From positions 264,001-328,000 of the forward strand of contig JAWQEG010001393.1 in assembly GCA_033782935.1 (NCBI GenBank): DNA of 64,000 bases. Reading direction: 5' to 3'. Below are positions 9,832 to 20,299 of the stretch, in pieces. Every line of letters starts with the position of its first letter. Within the stretch, counting starts at the first letter, position 1. The DNA is from Petrolisthes cinctipes (Eukaryota; Arthropoda; Malacostraca; Decapoda; Porcellanidae). Both the position numbers and the translations under genes were made by a program. Under the pieces are notes generated by a model. The model had not been told where the DNA came from. It saw only the letters and a program-made list of their open reading frames with translations, and did no database searches.

Positions 9832-12004
9832 AACCCTCTTTAATACAGGTTTTGTTGAAGATAACTGCGAGCTCTGCGCTGTTTGTAGCAAAAAGAAGAA
9901 AGATTGTTCTTACATCAATCTGACAGACTATCAACCTACCCCTGAAGAAGATGAGATTCTCCAACTTGGGCTTAATTGCCATGTTGTCGAGAAACCCAAG
10001 GAAATGGATAAGAGGATTGAGATCAAATCACTACTTGATTCCATCTTTTTACTTGATAACCAGGGAACTGTCACCACCACGGAGGAACTACAACCCCTTC
10101 TGCTCGCTGAGGCCCTGCAGGATCGTGGCAACTACCGTAGCCACATTCTCACCCCAAGACTGAGACGTGCTGCTAGAGAGCTTCGAAAGAGAGAAGGAAT
10201 AGTCATCCGGAGGGCTGACAAGACTGCTGCCTTTGTCCTCATCAGCCAAGAAGAATACCTCACCAAATTGGACAATATACTCCACGACACCCAGAAATTT
10301 CAACGAGTGACTAGAAACCCGATAGAAGACATTAAGAGGGAGGTGAACACCATTATTAGCACTATCAATGCTGTCAGAGGTGCTACTCATCTACCTAAGA
10401 TTAGTGGTGACTTTGATGCTGGCTATATCTATGGCAATGTCAAAACCCACAAACCTGATAACCCTCTTAGACCCATTATCAGCCAATGCCCAACTCCGAC
10501 ATACAAACTGGCGAAGACCTTAAATCGTATCCTGACCCCTTTTGTCCCAGACCAGTACTGCCTGAAATCATCAACAGACTTTCTACAATCAATCACTACT
10601 GCTCCTCCTGCAGGTGTAGTGGCTTCGTTGGATGTGGAGAGTCTCTTCACTAATGTTCCCGTGGATGAGACCATCAACCTACTGCTGGACCACATCTACA
10701 GGAGTGAGAACACCCCACAGCTGGATATACCTGAGAACTCACTACATAGACTTCTCCAGGTGTGTACCAAGGAGGCCCCATTCCGTGACCAGCGAGGCAA
10801 CCTGTGGAAACAGATTGATGGTGTTGCCATGGGGTCCCCACTCGGGGTCCTCTTTGCCAATACATACATGGGGTTTGTTGAGCAGAGAGTGTTCCAGCGT
10901 ATTCCACACCCTATAGCCTACCACCGTTATATTGATGACACCTTTGTGGTTGCTGAGACACAAGTCTTACTAGACTCAGTCAGACATACCTTTGAAGAAT
11001 GTTCAGTTCTCAGGTTTACCTGTGAACTTTCCCGTGAGAACACAATACCTTTTCTTGATGTGAAGGTCACACAGACTCAGGATCGATTTTCTACTACAGT
11101 CTACCGTAAACCTACCAACATTGGCCTCTGTCTGAATGGTGATAGTGAATGCCCAACAAGGTTTAAGTCTACAGTGGTGACTGCATACGTCAAACGGGCC
11201 CTTACGCACTGTTCAACGTGGAATACTGTTCACCAAGAACTCGATTTCGTGGCCCAACAGCTGGTGGATAATGGCTACTCTAATAAAGATATCCAACGTT
11301 TGACCAGACGCACCATGGACCAGTGGTACACCCAGGAGGACAGACCTGATGATGGTAGAAAGAAAATAAAGTTATTTTACAGAAATTTTATGCATAAGAA
11401 TTATCAACAAGATGAAGCTGCTCTTCGGAACATAATTAATAACCATGTTGCAGTAACGAACCCTGAGTCTGTGATTGATCTAATCATCTATTACAAGAAC
11501 AAGAAGACGTCCCAGTTGCTGATGAAAAACTCTCCTCGGACTGACGGTGACCCTTTGAAGAGGCATGGGGTGGTCTACCAAATTATATGCCCAGCGAATG
11601 GATGCAGCCATTCTTACGTTGGTGTGACCACTGCTCGTCTTTCGAAGAGGTTATCTGTTCACCTGAAGGAGGATAACTTCTACCAGCACTATGTGAGCGC
11701 CCATGGTAACCTACTGAGACCGCAACTACTACAATGCACATCAATTATTGATACTGACGATGACAGTCGTCGACTAAGGTTGAGAGAAGCTCTACATATT
11801 TTGAAATTAAAACCTTCTCTCAACGTTACTCAAGAGACTCTTTTACTACCTACTAACATCAGGCGAAACCGACCCACACCCACTCAAGACCCGGTAGCTG
11901 TAGGTATCCCTGTAAGACCACCAGAAAACCCAGCTAACCCAGACCCAGATCTCCCAATCAGGCGCTCCGCCAGGCTACAACAACGTGGGTCAAGCCAGAG
12001 GTGA
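9832..12004 (+). CDS. Penelope-like element polyprotein (RT + GIY-YIG endonuclease)
   Basis: Uninterrupted frame of about 725 residues after the leucine tract (the tract lies in the same open frame but is unlikely to be coding). Counting from the first in-frame ATG at 9665, the reverse transcriptase shows motif A near residue 320 (SLDVESLFTNVP), a GxxxGSPLG block near 395 and the catalytic YIDD near 421. The C-terminal GIY-YIG endonuclease shows GVVYQIIC near 635, a second cysteine five residues on, then SYVGVTT and the RLSKRLSVH arginine/histidine region. RT followed by a cysteine-bearing GIY-YIG domain defines endonuclease-positive Penelope-like elements, which copy themselves by target-primed reverse transcription. 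The true N-terminus is unclear because a microsatellite meets the coding region. No stop or frameshift was seen and all RT catalytic motifs are present, so this is one of the best-preserved elements in the window. Confidence 0.92.
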
Positions 12005-12018
12005 CACGGGATCAAGCG

Positions 12019-12206
12019 GGACTGCTAACAGCCAATCAGGGCGCAGTATTATTATTGTTGTTATTATTATTATTGTAATCATTATTATTGTTATTATTAT
12101 TATTATTGCTGTTGTTGTAACTATGATTATTATTATTATTATTATCAGGGCGCAGTACGCACATAATCCAGCGGGACTGCTAACAGCCAATCAGGGCGCA
12201 GTATGC
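12019..12206. repeat. Repeated 3' flank unit of the Penelope-like element with (ATT)n
   Basis: GCGGGACTGCTAACAGCCAATCAGGGCGCAGTA occurs at 12018-12050 and 12173-12205, with a partial copy (CAGGGCGCAGTACGCAC) between them. An imperfect (ATT)n/(GTT)n tract fills the gap. This is a tandem duplication in the element's 3' region. Confidence 0.8.
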
Positions 12207-12260
12207 ACAGCAGTACATTTACTCAGGGACTATAAATATATCTGTTACCTGTAAGACACT

Positions 12261-12303
12261 CATTCCTTTGAGAATGGCTTTTAGAGAAAGCCGAAACGTC
12301 AGG
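12261..12303 (+). ncRNA. Hammerhead-like motif in Penelope 3' region (degenerate)
   Basis: Penelope-like elements are known to carry hammerhead ribozyme motifs in their terminal repeats. Here a 6-bp stem (12276-12281 paired with 12287-12292, loop TAGAG) is followed directly by GAAAC, as expected for stem II and the GAAA core. The expected CUGAUGA core before stem II is instead CTTTGAGAAT. It is therefore a degenerate or variant motif, and activity is doubtful. Confidence 0.35.
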
Positions 12304-12392
12304 CCAATAAACTCTCTTGGTAATTTGCTTTTCCATCTCCCCAGCAATATTAAGAAAATTATTCGTAAATTAGAAAAGATTTGCTACAAAAT

Positions 12393-12430
12393 AAACAGCG
12401 CAGAGCTCGCAGTTATCTTCAACAAAACCT

Positions 12431-12436
<6 letters not shown>
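12393..12436 (-). repeat. Inverted copy of the Penelope 5' coding edge
   Basis: This segment is the reverse complement of 9842-9883 (AATACAGGTTTTGTTGAAG ... GAGCTCTGCGCTGTTT), and in both places it abuts an (ATT)n tract (here 12432-12476). The element is therefore bordered downstream by an inverted piece of its own 5' end. Partial and inverted neighbouring copies are typical of Penelope-like insertions. Confidence 0.75.
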
Positions 12437-12476
<40 letters not shown>

Positions 12477-12756
12477 GAGATAAATGGGTAGAGTCAGAAT
12501 TGTATTGACTGACTGAATATAAAAGAGTGTTATATTATATTAAAAAAGGATGCTTCAGATGTTCATGATTGTTTCGGTGTCAACCAGAAAAAGACGATAC
12601 AAATTAATCTAAAAGTTGGAAACTGGTTGGCCGAGGTAAGGAACTTTTGGGCGGTAGTGTATATACATAAATGGTAGGCATGGATATTTAACAATATATT
12701 AGGGCTTTGTCGTAGATATTATCGTAATTTATTATGTAATTTGTATTTTTTGGAGG

Positions 12757-13160
12757 GGGTGGCAGAGTGGATACGGCGACGGACTGCCAATGTTATGGAC
12801 CCAGGCTGGAGTCCACGAGAAGCGGTTTGTTTGTTTTGTTTTTTTTCCGAGGTGATCTGATGGTTGTTGCTGTCCGTCAAGTATCCTGGCTACGCCGACA
12901 CGTCAACAAAATATCCCTTACATCGTCGTCAACTCATAACATAGAACCATATTTCTAGATGCTGTGAGTGACGATGTGAGTGACCTGATAGTGACGTGTA
13001 TAAATAAGGTGTGGTCATCTAGTGGGACACAAGAGAAGCTACCAACACCATGAAGCTCCACTGTCTCATCTAGTGTAACACTCGATAATCTCGGGGCCTC
13101 ACAAGGGTCACGGGCTACTGACACCATACAGTGCCGAGGTTCACGTATTAAAAAAAAAAA
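12757..13160 (+). mobile_element. tRNA-related SINE candidate with poly(A)
   Basis: From 12757 the sequence GGGTGGCAGAGTGGATACGG resembles a tRNA-Ser/Leu A-box region. GGACTGCCAAT resembles an anticodon arm and GGCTGGAGTCC a degraded B box. About 400 bp further is a poly(A) run (13149-13160). Whether the whole interval is one SINE is inference. It is not a functional tRNA gene. Confidence 0.35.
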
Positions 13161-13740
13161 AATCAATAGAATTATTCATTTTATTGTCAAATAATTAGTA
13201 TCAAAGGTCCTGTGTGTTGCTAGTAAAGAAAATCTGACTTAATAATAATCAGGATTAAGGGAAGCAGACAGCAGCTGTAGTGTTGATTCCTACCGGCCGT
13301 TAGAGGCGCCACCGTCCCAGCCAGCCAGATTGGCAACAGGAAAATAACATTGAGTGGTGTGTCGTTCTCCAGTACTAGAATCCTTGGTCATGTTGGTCTT
13401 ACCTCACACATTGAAGCTCCACACTTGGCAGTGTCAAGGTGTGGTTACTCACATTCTCCTTATATTCTTCTACGTATAATGTAGTTTGAGTTTTAATTAG
13501 AGATTGCTGCTCCGGTGTACTTGTAGATTATTTAACTTGTGTTTTATACTTTGGGGTCCTTATGGTTTTGGGTATAATGTTATTGGAACAGAAACTCATT
13601 TAGGCTACATGTATTACACAGTGACCAATTCCGGTGATGGTATACAGGCCTGGTTGGTACTTTAGTTACAAGTAGAGATGAAGATTGTTTTAGGTTTGGT
13701 GTTTACATTGTGTTGAGAGGTTGATTAATGTTATCGATAT
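13161..13740. other. No gene seen
   Basis: Unique-looking non-coding sequence without a recognisable frame or repeat. Confidence 0.4.
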
Positions 13741-13751
13741 TATGGAACACA

Positions 13752-13938
13752 TTGATTGATTGATATTAGGCCCAGCATCAGCGAGGTTATATAGCGCCAG
13801 GAGAAGGTGATAGAGAGGTGAGACAGCAAGCAAGAAGGAAATAGAAAGATAAGATGGACCGTTGAAGAACTGAAAGTAAGTGGCTGGAGCCGAAGGGGCG
13901 CCAAAACCCTTAAAGTATTGTCCACATCACTACGGCAT
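13752..13938 (-). mobile_element. Interspersed SINE-like repeat, copy 1
   Basis: On the minus strand it runs GATGTGGACAATACTTTAAGGG ... GGCGCCCCTTCGGC ... CTTGCTGTC ... CTCTCTATCACC ... CCTAATATCAATCAATCAAT. Copies lie at 47395-47543 (plus) and 48048-48240 (minus). The (AATC)n tail matches the tail of the I-type LINE at 52.68 kb. No coding capacity; a SINE or LINE-tail derivative. Confidence 0.7.
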
Positions 13939-14283
13939 TATGGAAGAGGTGACTGCTTATGACCTTCCATATTTAAAAAAACACATCTGATTAATGTTTT
14001 ATACTCTCTATATATATAATAGTAATGCAATTGTTATTCTCACTATTTCTACTAAAGTGCAGCTGACGAGTTTCATAGAAAGAATTTGGCGAGTTATTTA
14101 TTTTTAACTTTACAGTTTTATTTTTTCCTGAGTGTAAGAATCTCATTGAAATATTATAAACTTAAATCACTAAAATACATTACGGTCATTATATATTTTA
14201 TTAATATATCAATCTAGGATCATGTAGATATTGTAATGTTTGTCATCCATTCAGAAGGGTTTAATATTTATCTTTTTGTTACA

Positions 14284-15056
14284 GACGTGTACAATGGATG
14301 GCGCTGTGTGTTACAATACCAGAGACAATACAGTAGTACAGCATTGTCTATCAAGTAGCCTAGTGCAGCCTCAAGATGAGTGTTGGTGGTTGTGGTGGTG
14401 TTGTGTCCGTGAACGACAAACCAGTGTTAATGTCACCAAGGGAGTGTTGATGGTTGTGGTGGTGTTGTGTCCGTGAACGACAAACCAGTGTTAATGTCAC
14501 CAAGATGAGTGTTGGTGGTTGTGGTGGTGTTGTGTCCGTGAACGACAAACCAGTGTTAATGTCACCAAGGGATTGTTGGTGGTTGTGGTGGTATTGTGTC
14601 TGTGAACGACAAACCAGTGTTAATGTCACCAAGGAAGTGTTGGTGGTTGTGGTGGTGTTGTGTCCGTGAACGACAAACCAGTGTTAATGTCACCAAGGGA
14701 TTGTTGGTGGTTGTGGTGGTATTGTGTCCGTGAACGACAAACCAGTGTTAATGTCACCAAGGGAGTGTTGGTGTTGTGTCCGTGAACCACAAACCAGTGT
14801 TAATGTCACCAAGGGAGTGTTGGTGGTTGTGGTGGTGTTGTGTCCGTGAACGACAAACCAGTGTTAATGTCACCAAGGGAGTGTTGGTGGTTGTGGTGGT
14901 GTTGTGTCCGTGAACGACAAACCAGTGTTAATGTCACCATGGGATTGTTGGTGGTTGTGGTGGTGTTGTGTCCGTGAACGACAAACCAGTGTTAATGTCA
15001 CCAAGAGAACATAAGGTTACAGTGGCTTGTCCAGCAAAACTCTTCTTGTCGTTAAG
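14284..15056 (+). other. Possible exon containing a minisatellite
   Basis: A polypyrimidine stretch ending TTGTTACAG (to 14284) could be a 3' splice site, and GTTAAG|GTAAGG at 15051-15062 is a good 5' splice site. Between them ATGAGTGTTGG opens a short frame (MSVGGCGG..VNDKPVLMSPR), and after the tandem array another frame continues with VTVACPAKLF up to the donor. The 64-65 bp repeat unit is not a multiple of three, so the array destroys the frame. This may be an exon fragment that seeded a minisatellite, or chance. Confidence 0.2.
14376..15003. repeat. 64-65 bp minisatellite (about 10 units)
   Basis: Tandem units read GTGTTGGTGGTTGTGGTGG, then TGTTGTGTCCGTGAACGACA, then AACCAGTGTTAATGTCACCA. 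They are highly similar, with two main variants: GGGAGTG versus GATGAGTG or GGATTG at the junction, and one short unit near 14761. High identity suggests recent expansion. Confidence 0.92.
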
Positions 15057-15092
15057 GTAAGGATTCATACCATGTTGTGTATATTATATTAA

Positions 15093-15275
15093 GGGATTAG
15101 CATTTTATGGGATAGTATATATAGGACACTTGTGGTTCATTGGAGCACTTTGATTCCTCCGAAGTATGCCAGGAATCAGATTCATGCTAACGAAAGTAAT
15201 GGTGGTTTGTTTTTGCTTGGAATAGTTTGAGGGAATAATTTGCTCCATATTTACCAACACTGTAATACTCCCTCA
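15093..15275. mobile_element. Small TTAA-flanked MITE, copy C
   Basis: Bordered by TTAA at 15089-15092 and 15276-15279. Its interior matches copies A, B and D (TTTGATTCCTCCGAAGTATG, TGGAATAGTTTGAGGGAATA, TTACCAACACTGTA). An extra piece of about 20 bp follows the left end. Confidence 0.65.
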
Positions 15276-15326
15276 TTAACCTTTTCACTATCTTCCATCA
15301 GAGGAGTTGCCCTGCGTGTTGAACAT

Positions 15327-15503
15327 AAGTATAGATATTATACATCTTGTTATTATTATTATATCATTGTAACACAGGGCCGTAACATAAGTATAGATAT
15401 TATGGATCTTGTTATTATTATATCATTTTAACACAGGGCCGTAACATAAGCATAGATATTATGCATCTTGTTATTATTATATCATTGTAACACAGGGCCG
15501 TAA
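15327..15503. repeat. Three-unit tandem repeat, about 60 bp
   Basis: Three units of roughly 60 bp read CATAAGTATAGATATTATGC, ATCTTGTTATTATTATATCA, TTGTAACACAGGGCCGTAA. Non-coding. Confidence 0.8.
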
Positions 15504-15712
15504 CTCTAATAGAATCACAATTGTTACGCTCTATGAAGAAAATAATGGATATTAATAAATAGTCTCATCATTTGAAAGTAGATTTACAGAAAACTCTGTC
15601 TGTATTTTGCTTATGACATTATACGAATACTTATTATCTTAGGAATGTGTTGACAAGTACGACAAATGTTCGTTGCTCTTACTCCCATTTAGTTTATTGA
15701 TATGTAGCTTAA

Positions 15713-15865
15713 GGGAATAGTATACTTTTGGTTCATTAAAGTGTATTGATTCCTTAAAAGTATGTCAGGAAACACGACCAGATTGACAAAAATAATGGTG
15801 ACCTGTTGCTTGAAATAGTTTGGAGGAATAATTTGCTCCATAATTACCAACACTGTACTACCTCC
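15713..15865. mobile_element. Small TTAA-flanked MITE, copy D
   Basis: Bordered by TTAA at 15709-15712 and 15866-15869. 153 bp; the interior matches copies A-C (ATTGATTCCTTAAAAGTATG, GAAATAGTTTGGAGGAATAA, CTCCATAATTACCAACACTG). Confidence 0.7.
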
Positions 15866-15869
15866 TTAA

Positions 15870-16450
15870 TGTTGAAATATAAATGGTGCTGCCTAGTTAT
15901 TACTTATAAAGTGTTTACTCCTTCTTTCTATTTTGAAGTACCAACGTAATATTAAAGTTTTAACTTTGAAGTCTACTCCCATTTTATACAGCTTACTGTA
16001 GGACAGCACCACATATGTTAAAGGAACACTACACAACTGCGTTGACATAATTTGTCCGAAAACCGTCGTATGAAAGTAATTACTGTACATATTTCACAAT
16101 ATCATTTGCATAATTTAATTTGTTTTTACATATGCAAAATATTTTCGTTACATCAGTTTTTCTATAGCAACAACTGGTATAATATTTTACATATGGTAAC
16201 TTACAAACCTTCACACGAGAACAAATGAGGTCGTTGTATAAGTATATGCAACTTACACCTTTGGTACGTAACTGAAGATAAAGTAAGAGGAGACAGAGAA
16301 GGCATTGATGTCAGTTGTTGTCATAATAAATATGACAGTTTCTTTGTAGTCAAAATTTCCGTTTTGTATACGAGCTCGTCTCAGCCTGAGTCAAAAGGCA
16401 AAAACTAAATGTTTCACCGGGAAATGCAGGATACTTTTGTCAGCTACTGA
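15870..16450. other. No gene seen
   Basis: AT-rich non-coding sequence with no recognised repeat or domain. Confidence 0.4.
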
Positions 16451-16454
16451 ACAT

Positions 16455-16486
16455 ATTATTATTATTGTTGTTATTATTATTATTCA

Positions 16487-16520
<34 letters not shown>

Positions 16521-16571
16521 ATTATTATTCATATTATTATTATCATTATTATTATTATTATTATTATTATA
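16455..16571. repeat. (ATT)n microsatellite
   Basis: An imperfect ATT/TTA trinucleotide tract with short interruptions. Confidence 0.9.
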
Positions 16572-16689
16572 CTGTAATGCCTTACATTAATTTAGCAGGA
16601 ATAACAGATTTACCGTATGTATGAACAGAGTTGTACAGTATACTAAATAATTTTCTTATCAGGTATATCAGACTTTCCGTATATGTATG

Positions 16690-17215
16690 ACCATATAGTG
16701 AGGAGGGAGGTAAGGAACGGGGGGATTGAGGGACAGAATTGGCCAGAGGGATTGAGGAAAGAGGTGGTGAGTGGTATATGCATGACAGTAGAAGCTATAA
16801 ACGTTGGTGGTGGATGAGGTGAAGAGAATTTGTCGAATGTTTTAGATGTTGTGTGAATGTGTGTGTTGTAGCAGAAAGCCATTTTAAGAGGTGGGGTGGA
16901 GTAGTGTGGGTCTGGATGGGATAGTATGATGTGGGAAGGGATGGAGGAGTGATAATTATGGGCTGGTACGGATGAAAAGTGCTGGTGTCCAGAAGGGAGT
17001 GGACGGGCATGGATGGAATGGTACAAGGGTGCAAACCAAAATGGGAAGAATGGAAATGAGAAAGTTTTGGGAATAGCTGAACGACAGTTTGGGAAGACTT
17101 GAAAGGAGATATATATAATAGTGTTGGGAGATATGAATGAAAAGGTTGGAAGTGAGAACGATGAATTTCTGGAATTCATATCAAATACTTTCTTTGAGCA
17201 CAAGGTGATCCACAG
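16690..17215 (+). pseudogene. LINE endonuclease fragment (related to the 25-28.6 kb LINE)
   Basis: The plus strand carries degenerate endonuclease sequence. The clearest part is GDMNEKVGSEND and NTFFEHKVIH at 17123-17208, which parallels GDMNGKMG and NTFFQHKVIH in the LINE at 25-28.6 kb. Upstream pieces near 16990-17020 resemble its EWTGMDG region. Many stops and frameshifts; the fragment ends where a (GA)n tract begins. An opposite-strand frame over this interval is only a shadow of the purine-rich sequence. Confidence 0.65.
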
Positions 17216-17217
17216 AA

Positions 17218-17218
<1 letters not shown>

Positions 17219-17268
<50 letters not shown>
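17219..17268. repeat. (GA)n microsatellite
   Basis: A pure GA run of about 50 bp following the LINE fragment. Confidence 0.92.
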
Positions 17269-17270
<2 letters not shown>

Positions 17271-17289
17271 TGGAGAGAGAAAGAAGGAA

Positions 17290-18630
17290 GAGATATACTT
17301 TATTATGTCAATGTTGCCAACTTTTTTTTTTTTTTTATTTCTGTCATTTTTAAAGTTTTCGTTAATGGTTACACAATAGTTGCTCATCAAGTCATTTGAT
17401 GAGTCAAATATCAAAAATTTCTGTATTTTTTCCACATCATGTCCCGCATCAAAGTTGTTCAGTGGCAAGAAGGCATAATTATCAGCCAGGGTATTCAGCG
17501 AAATTTCCGTTGCCAAATTCGTTTGATTCATGGATCTGATAAATGCAGGACACTGTGTGAGTTTGTTAATGGTTATGTAGGAGAACATTACTACATTAAC
17601 AGATTCACTTGGTTGGATCAGTCCTCCTCTACTGATACCCTGTACAGTCGGCGGCAGATGTCCTGTCGCCTCACCTGCTTCACCGAGACAAGCAGTGTTC
17701 ATGGACTAGAGAAATACACACGTTTACTACACTTAATAATTTCGAGTGTATGAATATCGCGTGCCTCGGTGAAGCAAGTGAGGCGACAGGACTTTTGCCG
17801 CCGACTGTACATATGTATTGATATCAGGTAGATTTTCCTAGGCTTCATGACAACTAAGTAGGTCTTTACATTCATTACACTTCAGCTTATCACCATCCCA
17901 TACACACAGTAACCAGCCAGCAGGAATGTCATAACCGGAAGGAGATTCATGCAGTTGTCTATATCATCTTCGTCTATATCAATAGCAAAAGAATCTAAAT
18001 TTGCCTAGTCCTGGCCTTGTACAAACTGCCAGATTATTTCCTCTTAAGTTTTTTAGTTTTATATCATTATAGAAAGACAGTCTAAGAACATATATGAACC
18101 GCAGTTTTATTTCACACTCATAAACCTGCCTTAATGAAATATTTTAAATGCACCCGGCAAGTCGACGGTATTTACCAAATCTACTTTTCAGTTGATCGGT
18201 CTGAAATTTTCCAGGCAGAACTACTTCATGCTTAGTTTTTCTAATAACTATTTTGTTACCTCGATCATTGCACTGGTATTGTTTTTCAATGCAGTGAATG
18301 TTTCTCTGATCAGTTTTCCTCCTTTTTTCAGGAATACTGTCTCAGAGATTTAGCCATACAAGAAAATTATGTAAAGAAAATGTATTTGTCATAATTTATT
18401 GTTAGTGAAGTGGCATATGTGTTTCTATGACGAATACCTTTCTCTGGATGATTAACATTCATTACAGTCCAACAGTGCAATATTACTTTAATATAGTTCG
18501 AAACCTTTTCAATATATATATGGCAAACTTTCCAATGGTCATTAGAGATTCTATAACAAATTCATTGAAAATTTATAGGATAAGACTGACATTTGTCTTT
18601 CAACCCTTTTCAATTCTTTATTAATGTGTA
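17290..18630 (-). pseudogene. P/THAP9-like transposase remnant
   Basis: Read on the minus strand from about 18630, short in-frame blocks appear in the order of a transposase C-terminal half: NHPEKGIRHRN, LIRETFTALK, FQTDQLKSRFGKYRRLAGC followed by LRQVYECEIKLRF, an acidic DIDEDDIDNC block, a cysteine block (KCNECKDLL), then SRGGLIQPSES and a tail to about 17290. The TD-x-L-x-x-RFG-x-YR and RGGL-x-x-PS motifs recall THAP/P-element-type transposases from memory, so the superfamily call is tentative. Stops and frame changes separate the blocks. A 163-bp MITE at 17645-17807 interrupts it just before the RGGL block. Confidence 0.4.
17645..17807. mobile_element. TA-flanked MITE, 163 bp (copy 1)
   Basis: Terminal inverted repeats of about 45 bp begin CAGTCGGCGGCA and include CCTGTCGCCTCACCTGCTTC, and the element is bordered by TA on both sides (17643-17644, 17808-17809). 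A TA duplication and a CAGT end indicate a Tc1/mariner-type non-autonomous element. A second copy lies at 57772-57928, in opposite orientation judged by its interior (CAAGCAGTGTTCATGGACT). Confidence 0.85.
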
Positions 18631-18649
18631 AATGCCGTATATATTGACA

Positions 18650-18800
18650 TCCAACCTGGGATGATGACTCCTACCCAAACCAGCCAACCAGCGCTCAGTC
18701 AGGCCTTGTAAAACAGAGGGCAGTGGTGTAGGGCTGTATTTCCGATGGGTCCCACCTCAAGGCGTGGTACCGACCACAGTGTATATACAGGGCCGTGACA
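18650..18800 (-). mobile_element. Partial 3' LTR of the Gmr1-like gypsy element
   Basis: Straight after a purine-rich tract (18801-18814) the minus strand begins TGTCACGGCCCTGTATATAC, fitting the TG start of an LTR. I follow it to about 18650, after which it meets the transposase remnant. The region before the primer-binding site at 24.65 kb shows no match to this part, so at least one LTR is truncated. Confidence 0.5.
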
Positions 18801-18814
18801 CCTCCCCCCCAAAA
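18801..18814 (-). other. Polypurine tract
   Basis: The minus strand reads TTTTGGGGGGGGAGG just before TGTCACGG, as expected for the plus-strand primer of an LTR retrotransposon. Confidence 0.6.
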
Positions 18815-18838
18815 GAATAAGGCTTCTGGGTAGAAGAC

Positions 18839-19363
18839 TTATGGAGAGGTTGTAGATGGGCGAACTCGAGACAAGGTGTCAGCCAGGATGTTGTCGGTAC
18901 CCTTGATGTGCCGGATTTCGATTGGATATTGTTGAAGGAAGAGGGACCATCGTAGAATGCGTTGGTTGGTGTGTCGTACCCTATGGAGGAATATTAAGGG
19001 GTTGTGGTCAGTGTAGACGAGCAAGGGTTCCACTCCATACAGGTAACACTGAAACTTCTGGAGTGCATTGATGATCCCCAACAATTCCTTCTCGACAGTA
19101 CTATAGGAGCATTGATGTGGCTTCAGTTGAGACGAGTGGTAGCAGACAGGGTGAAGAATTCCATCGAGTTGAGGTTGCAGCAGTACTGCTCCGGTTCCAG
19201 TCACACATGCATCCACATGCAATATGAAGGGCAAGGAGAAATTAGGAGATTTCAATACAGATTCATGGGTTAAAAAGTCTCTAAGGGAATTAAAGGCTCT
19301 CAGACAGTTACCAGGAAGTAGAAATGGAAGCAAAGTTGGGACAAAACCTGCTGTAGAAACCAA
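18839..19363 (-). pseudogene. Ty3/gypsy RNase H domain
   Basis: A frame of 174 aa, C-terminal in pol. The four acidic RNase H residues can be seen in HVDACVTGTGAVL, STVEKELLGI, YTDHNPL and ILADTLSR. It starts out of frame with the upstream RT, showing a frameshift near 19310-19360. No integrase follows it; the frame ends shortly before the polypurine tract. That fits a pol order in which RNase H is last. Confidence 0.9.
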
Positions 19364-20180
19364 CCATACCTAAGAATCTTTGAACTTCTTTCCTAGTAGC
19401 TGGGATGGGAAAGGATAGGATAGCTTTTACATTAGCTGCCTTAGGTTTAACTTCTCCATTACCCACATTGTGTCCTAAATAGGTCACAGAGGCTGAATAA
19501 AAGGTTGATTTGATAAAGTTAACTGTTAAGTCCCAGTCAGTTAAAGACTTTAAAACACTATATAATCTATCATGATGTTGGTCTAGGTCGTCTGCCACTA
19601 TCAGAATATCGTCTAGGTAGGTACTAACTCCAGGGAGGTTTCCGATGATCCCGTTCACCATTCGTTGGAAGATACTAGGTGCATTACGCAAACCAAACGG
19701 CATTACTGTATATTCGAATAACCCAAAAGGAGTAACGAAAGCAGAAATCTGTTGGGCATTCGGAGTGAGAGGCACTTGATAATAGCCTTATAGCAAGTTT
19801 AATTTTGATACGTATTTTGCTTGTCCCACGTTGTCAGTCAGATCATCTACGTGGGGTAGATGAGGATAAGCATCAGGTACAGTAAGAAGATTAACTTGCC
19901 TATAGTCCGTACAAAATCTTACACGTCCTCCTTTCATTGGTACCAGGATTGAAGGTGATGCCCATGGGGAACAGCTGGGGATGGCCAGGTGGTTTTGAAG
20001 GAGGCAGTCCACTTCCTGGCGCATCAGCTCCATTTGCTTGGGACCAATCCGTTAGGCAGGCTTTCTGATGGGATGAGCACCAGGGATGAGCTTAATATCG
20101 TGGTCGATGTAGGGACACCACTTGGGGAAGTCTTTGAAAAGTTTGGAATATTCCGTGAAGAAAAACTTTAGTTCTTGTTG
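19308..20180 (-). pseudogene. Ty3/gypsy reverse transcriptase (inactive)
   Basis: The RT begins in the frame ending near 20052 (a PYIDHDIKLIPGAHPIRKP block). It continues through 20033-19788 (QEVDCLL ... ILVPMKGGRVRFCTDYRQVN) and 19775-19308 (TPFGLFEYTVMPFGLRNAPS, then YLDDILI). Two active-site lesions are visible. The motif A aspartate is asparagine (VSKLNLL in place of the usual KLDL), and two codons later there is a TAA stop directly before GYYQVPLT. A further stop near 20051 separates the first segment. The YLDD motif is intact. Confidence 0.9.
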
Positions 20181-20299
20181 TTGTTCTAGGTTGAGTGAGA
20201 CGAAATGAGTAGGAATGTTAGAGATTATCTCCAAATTTTTGAGGGATGACCAACTTGTTATGAGATCTTCATTACCATCATGACGAGTATTACTATTGA

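Noticed and set aside
12757..12830. A tRNA gene
   Set aside because: A- and B-box-like words are present, but the B box and T arm are degraded and no proper cloverleaf closes. A SINE head is more likely.
16643..17203. 186-codon minus-strand frame
   Set aside because: Opposite strand of a degenerate LINE endonuclease fragment with purine-rich composition; no recognisable domain.
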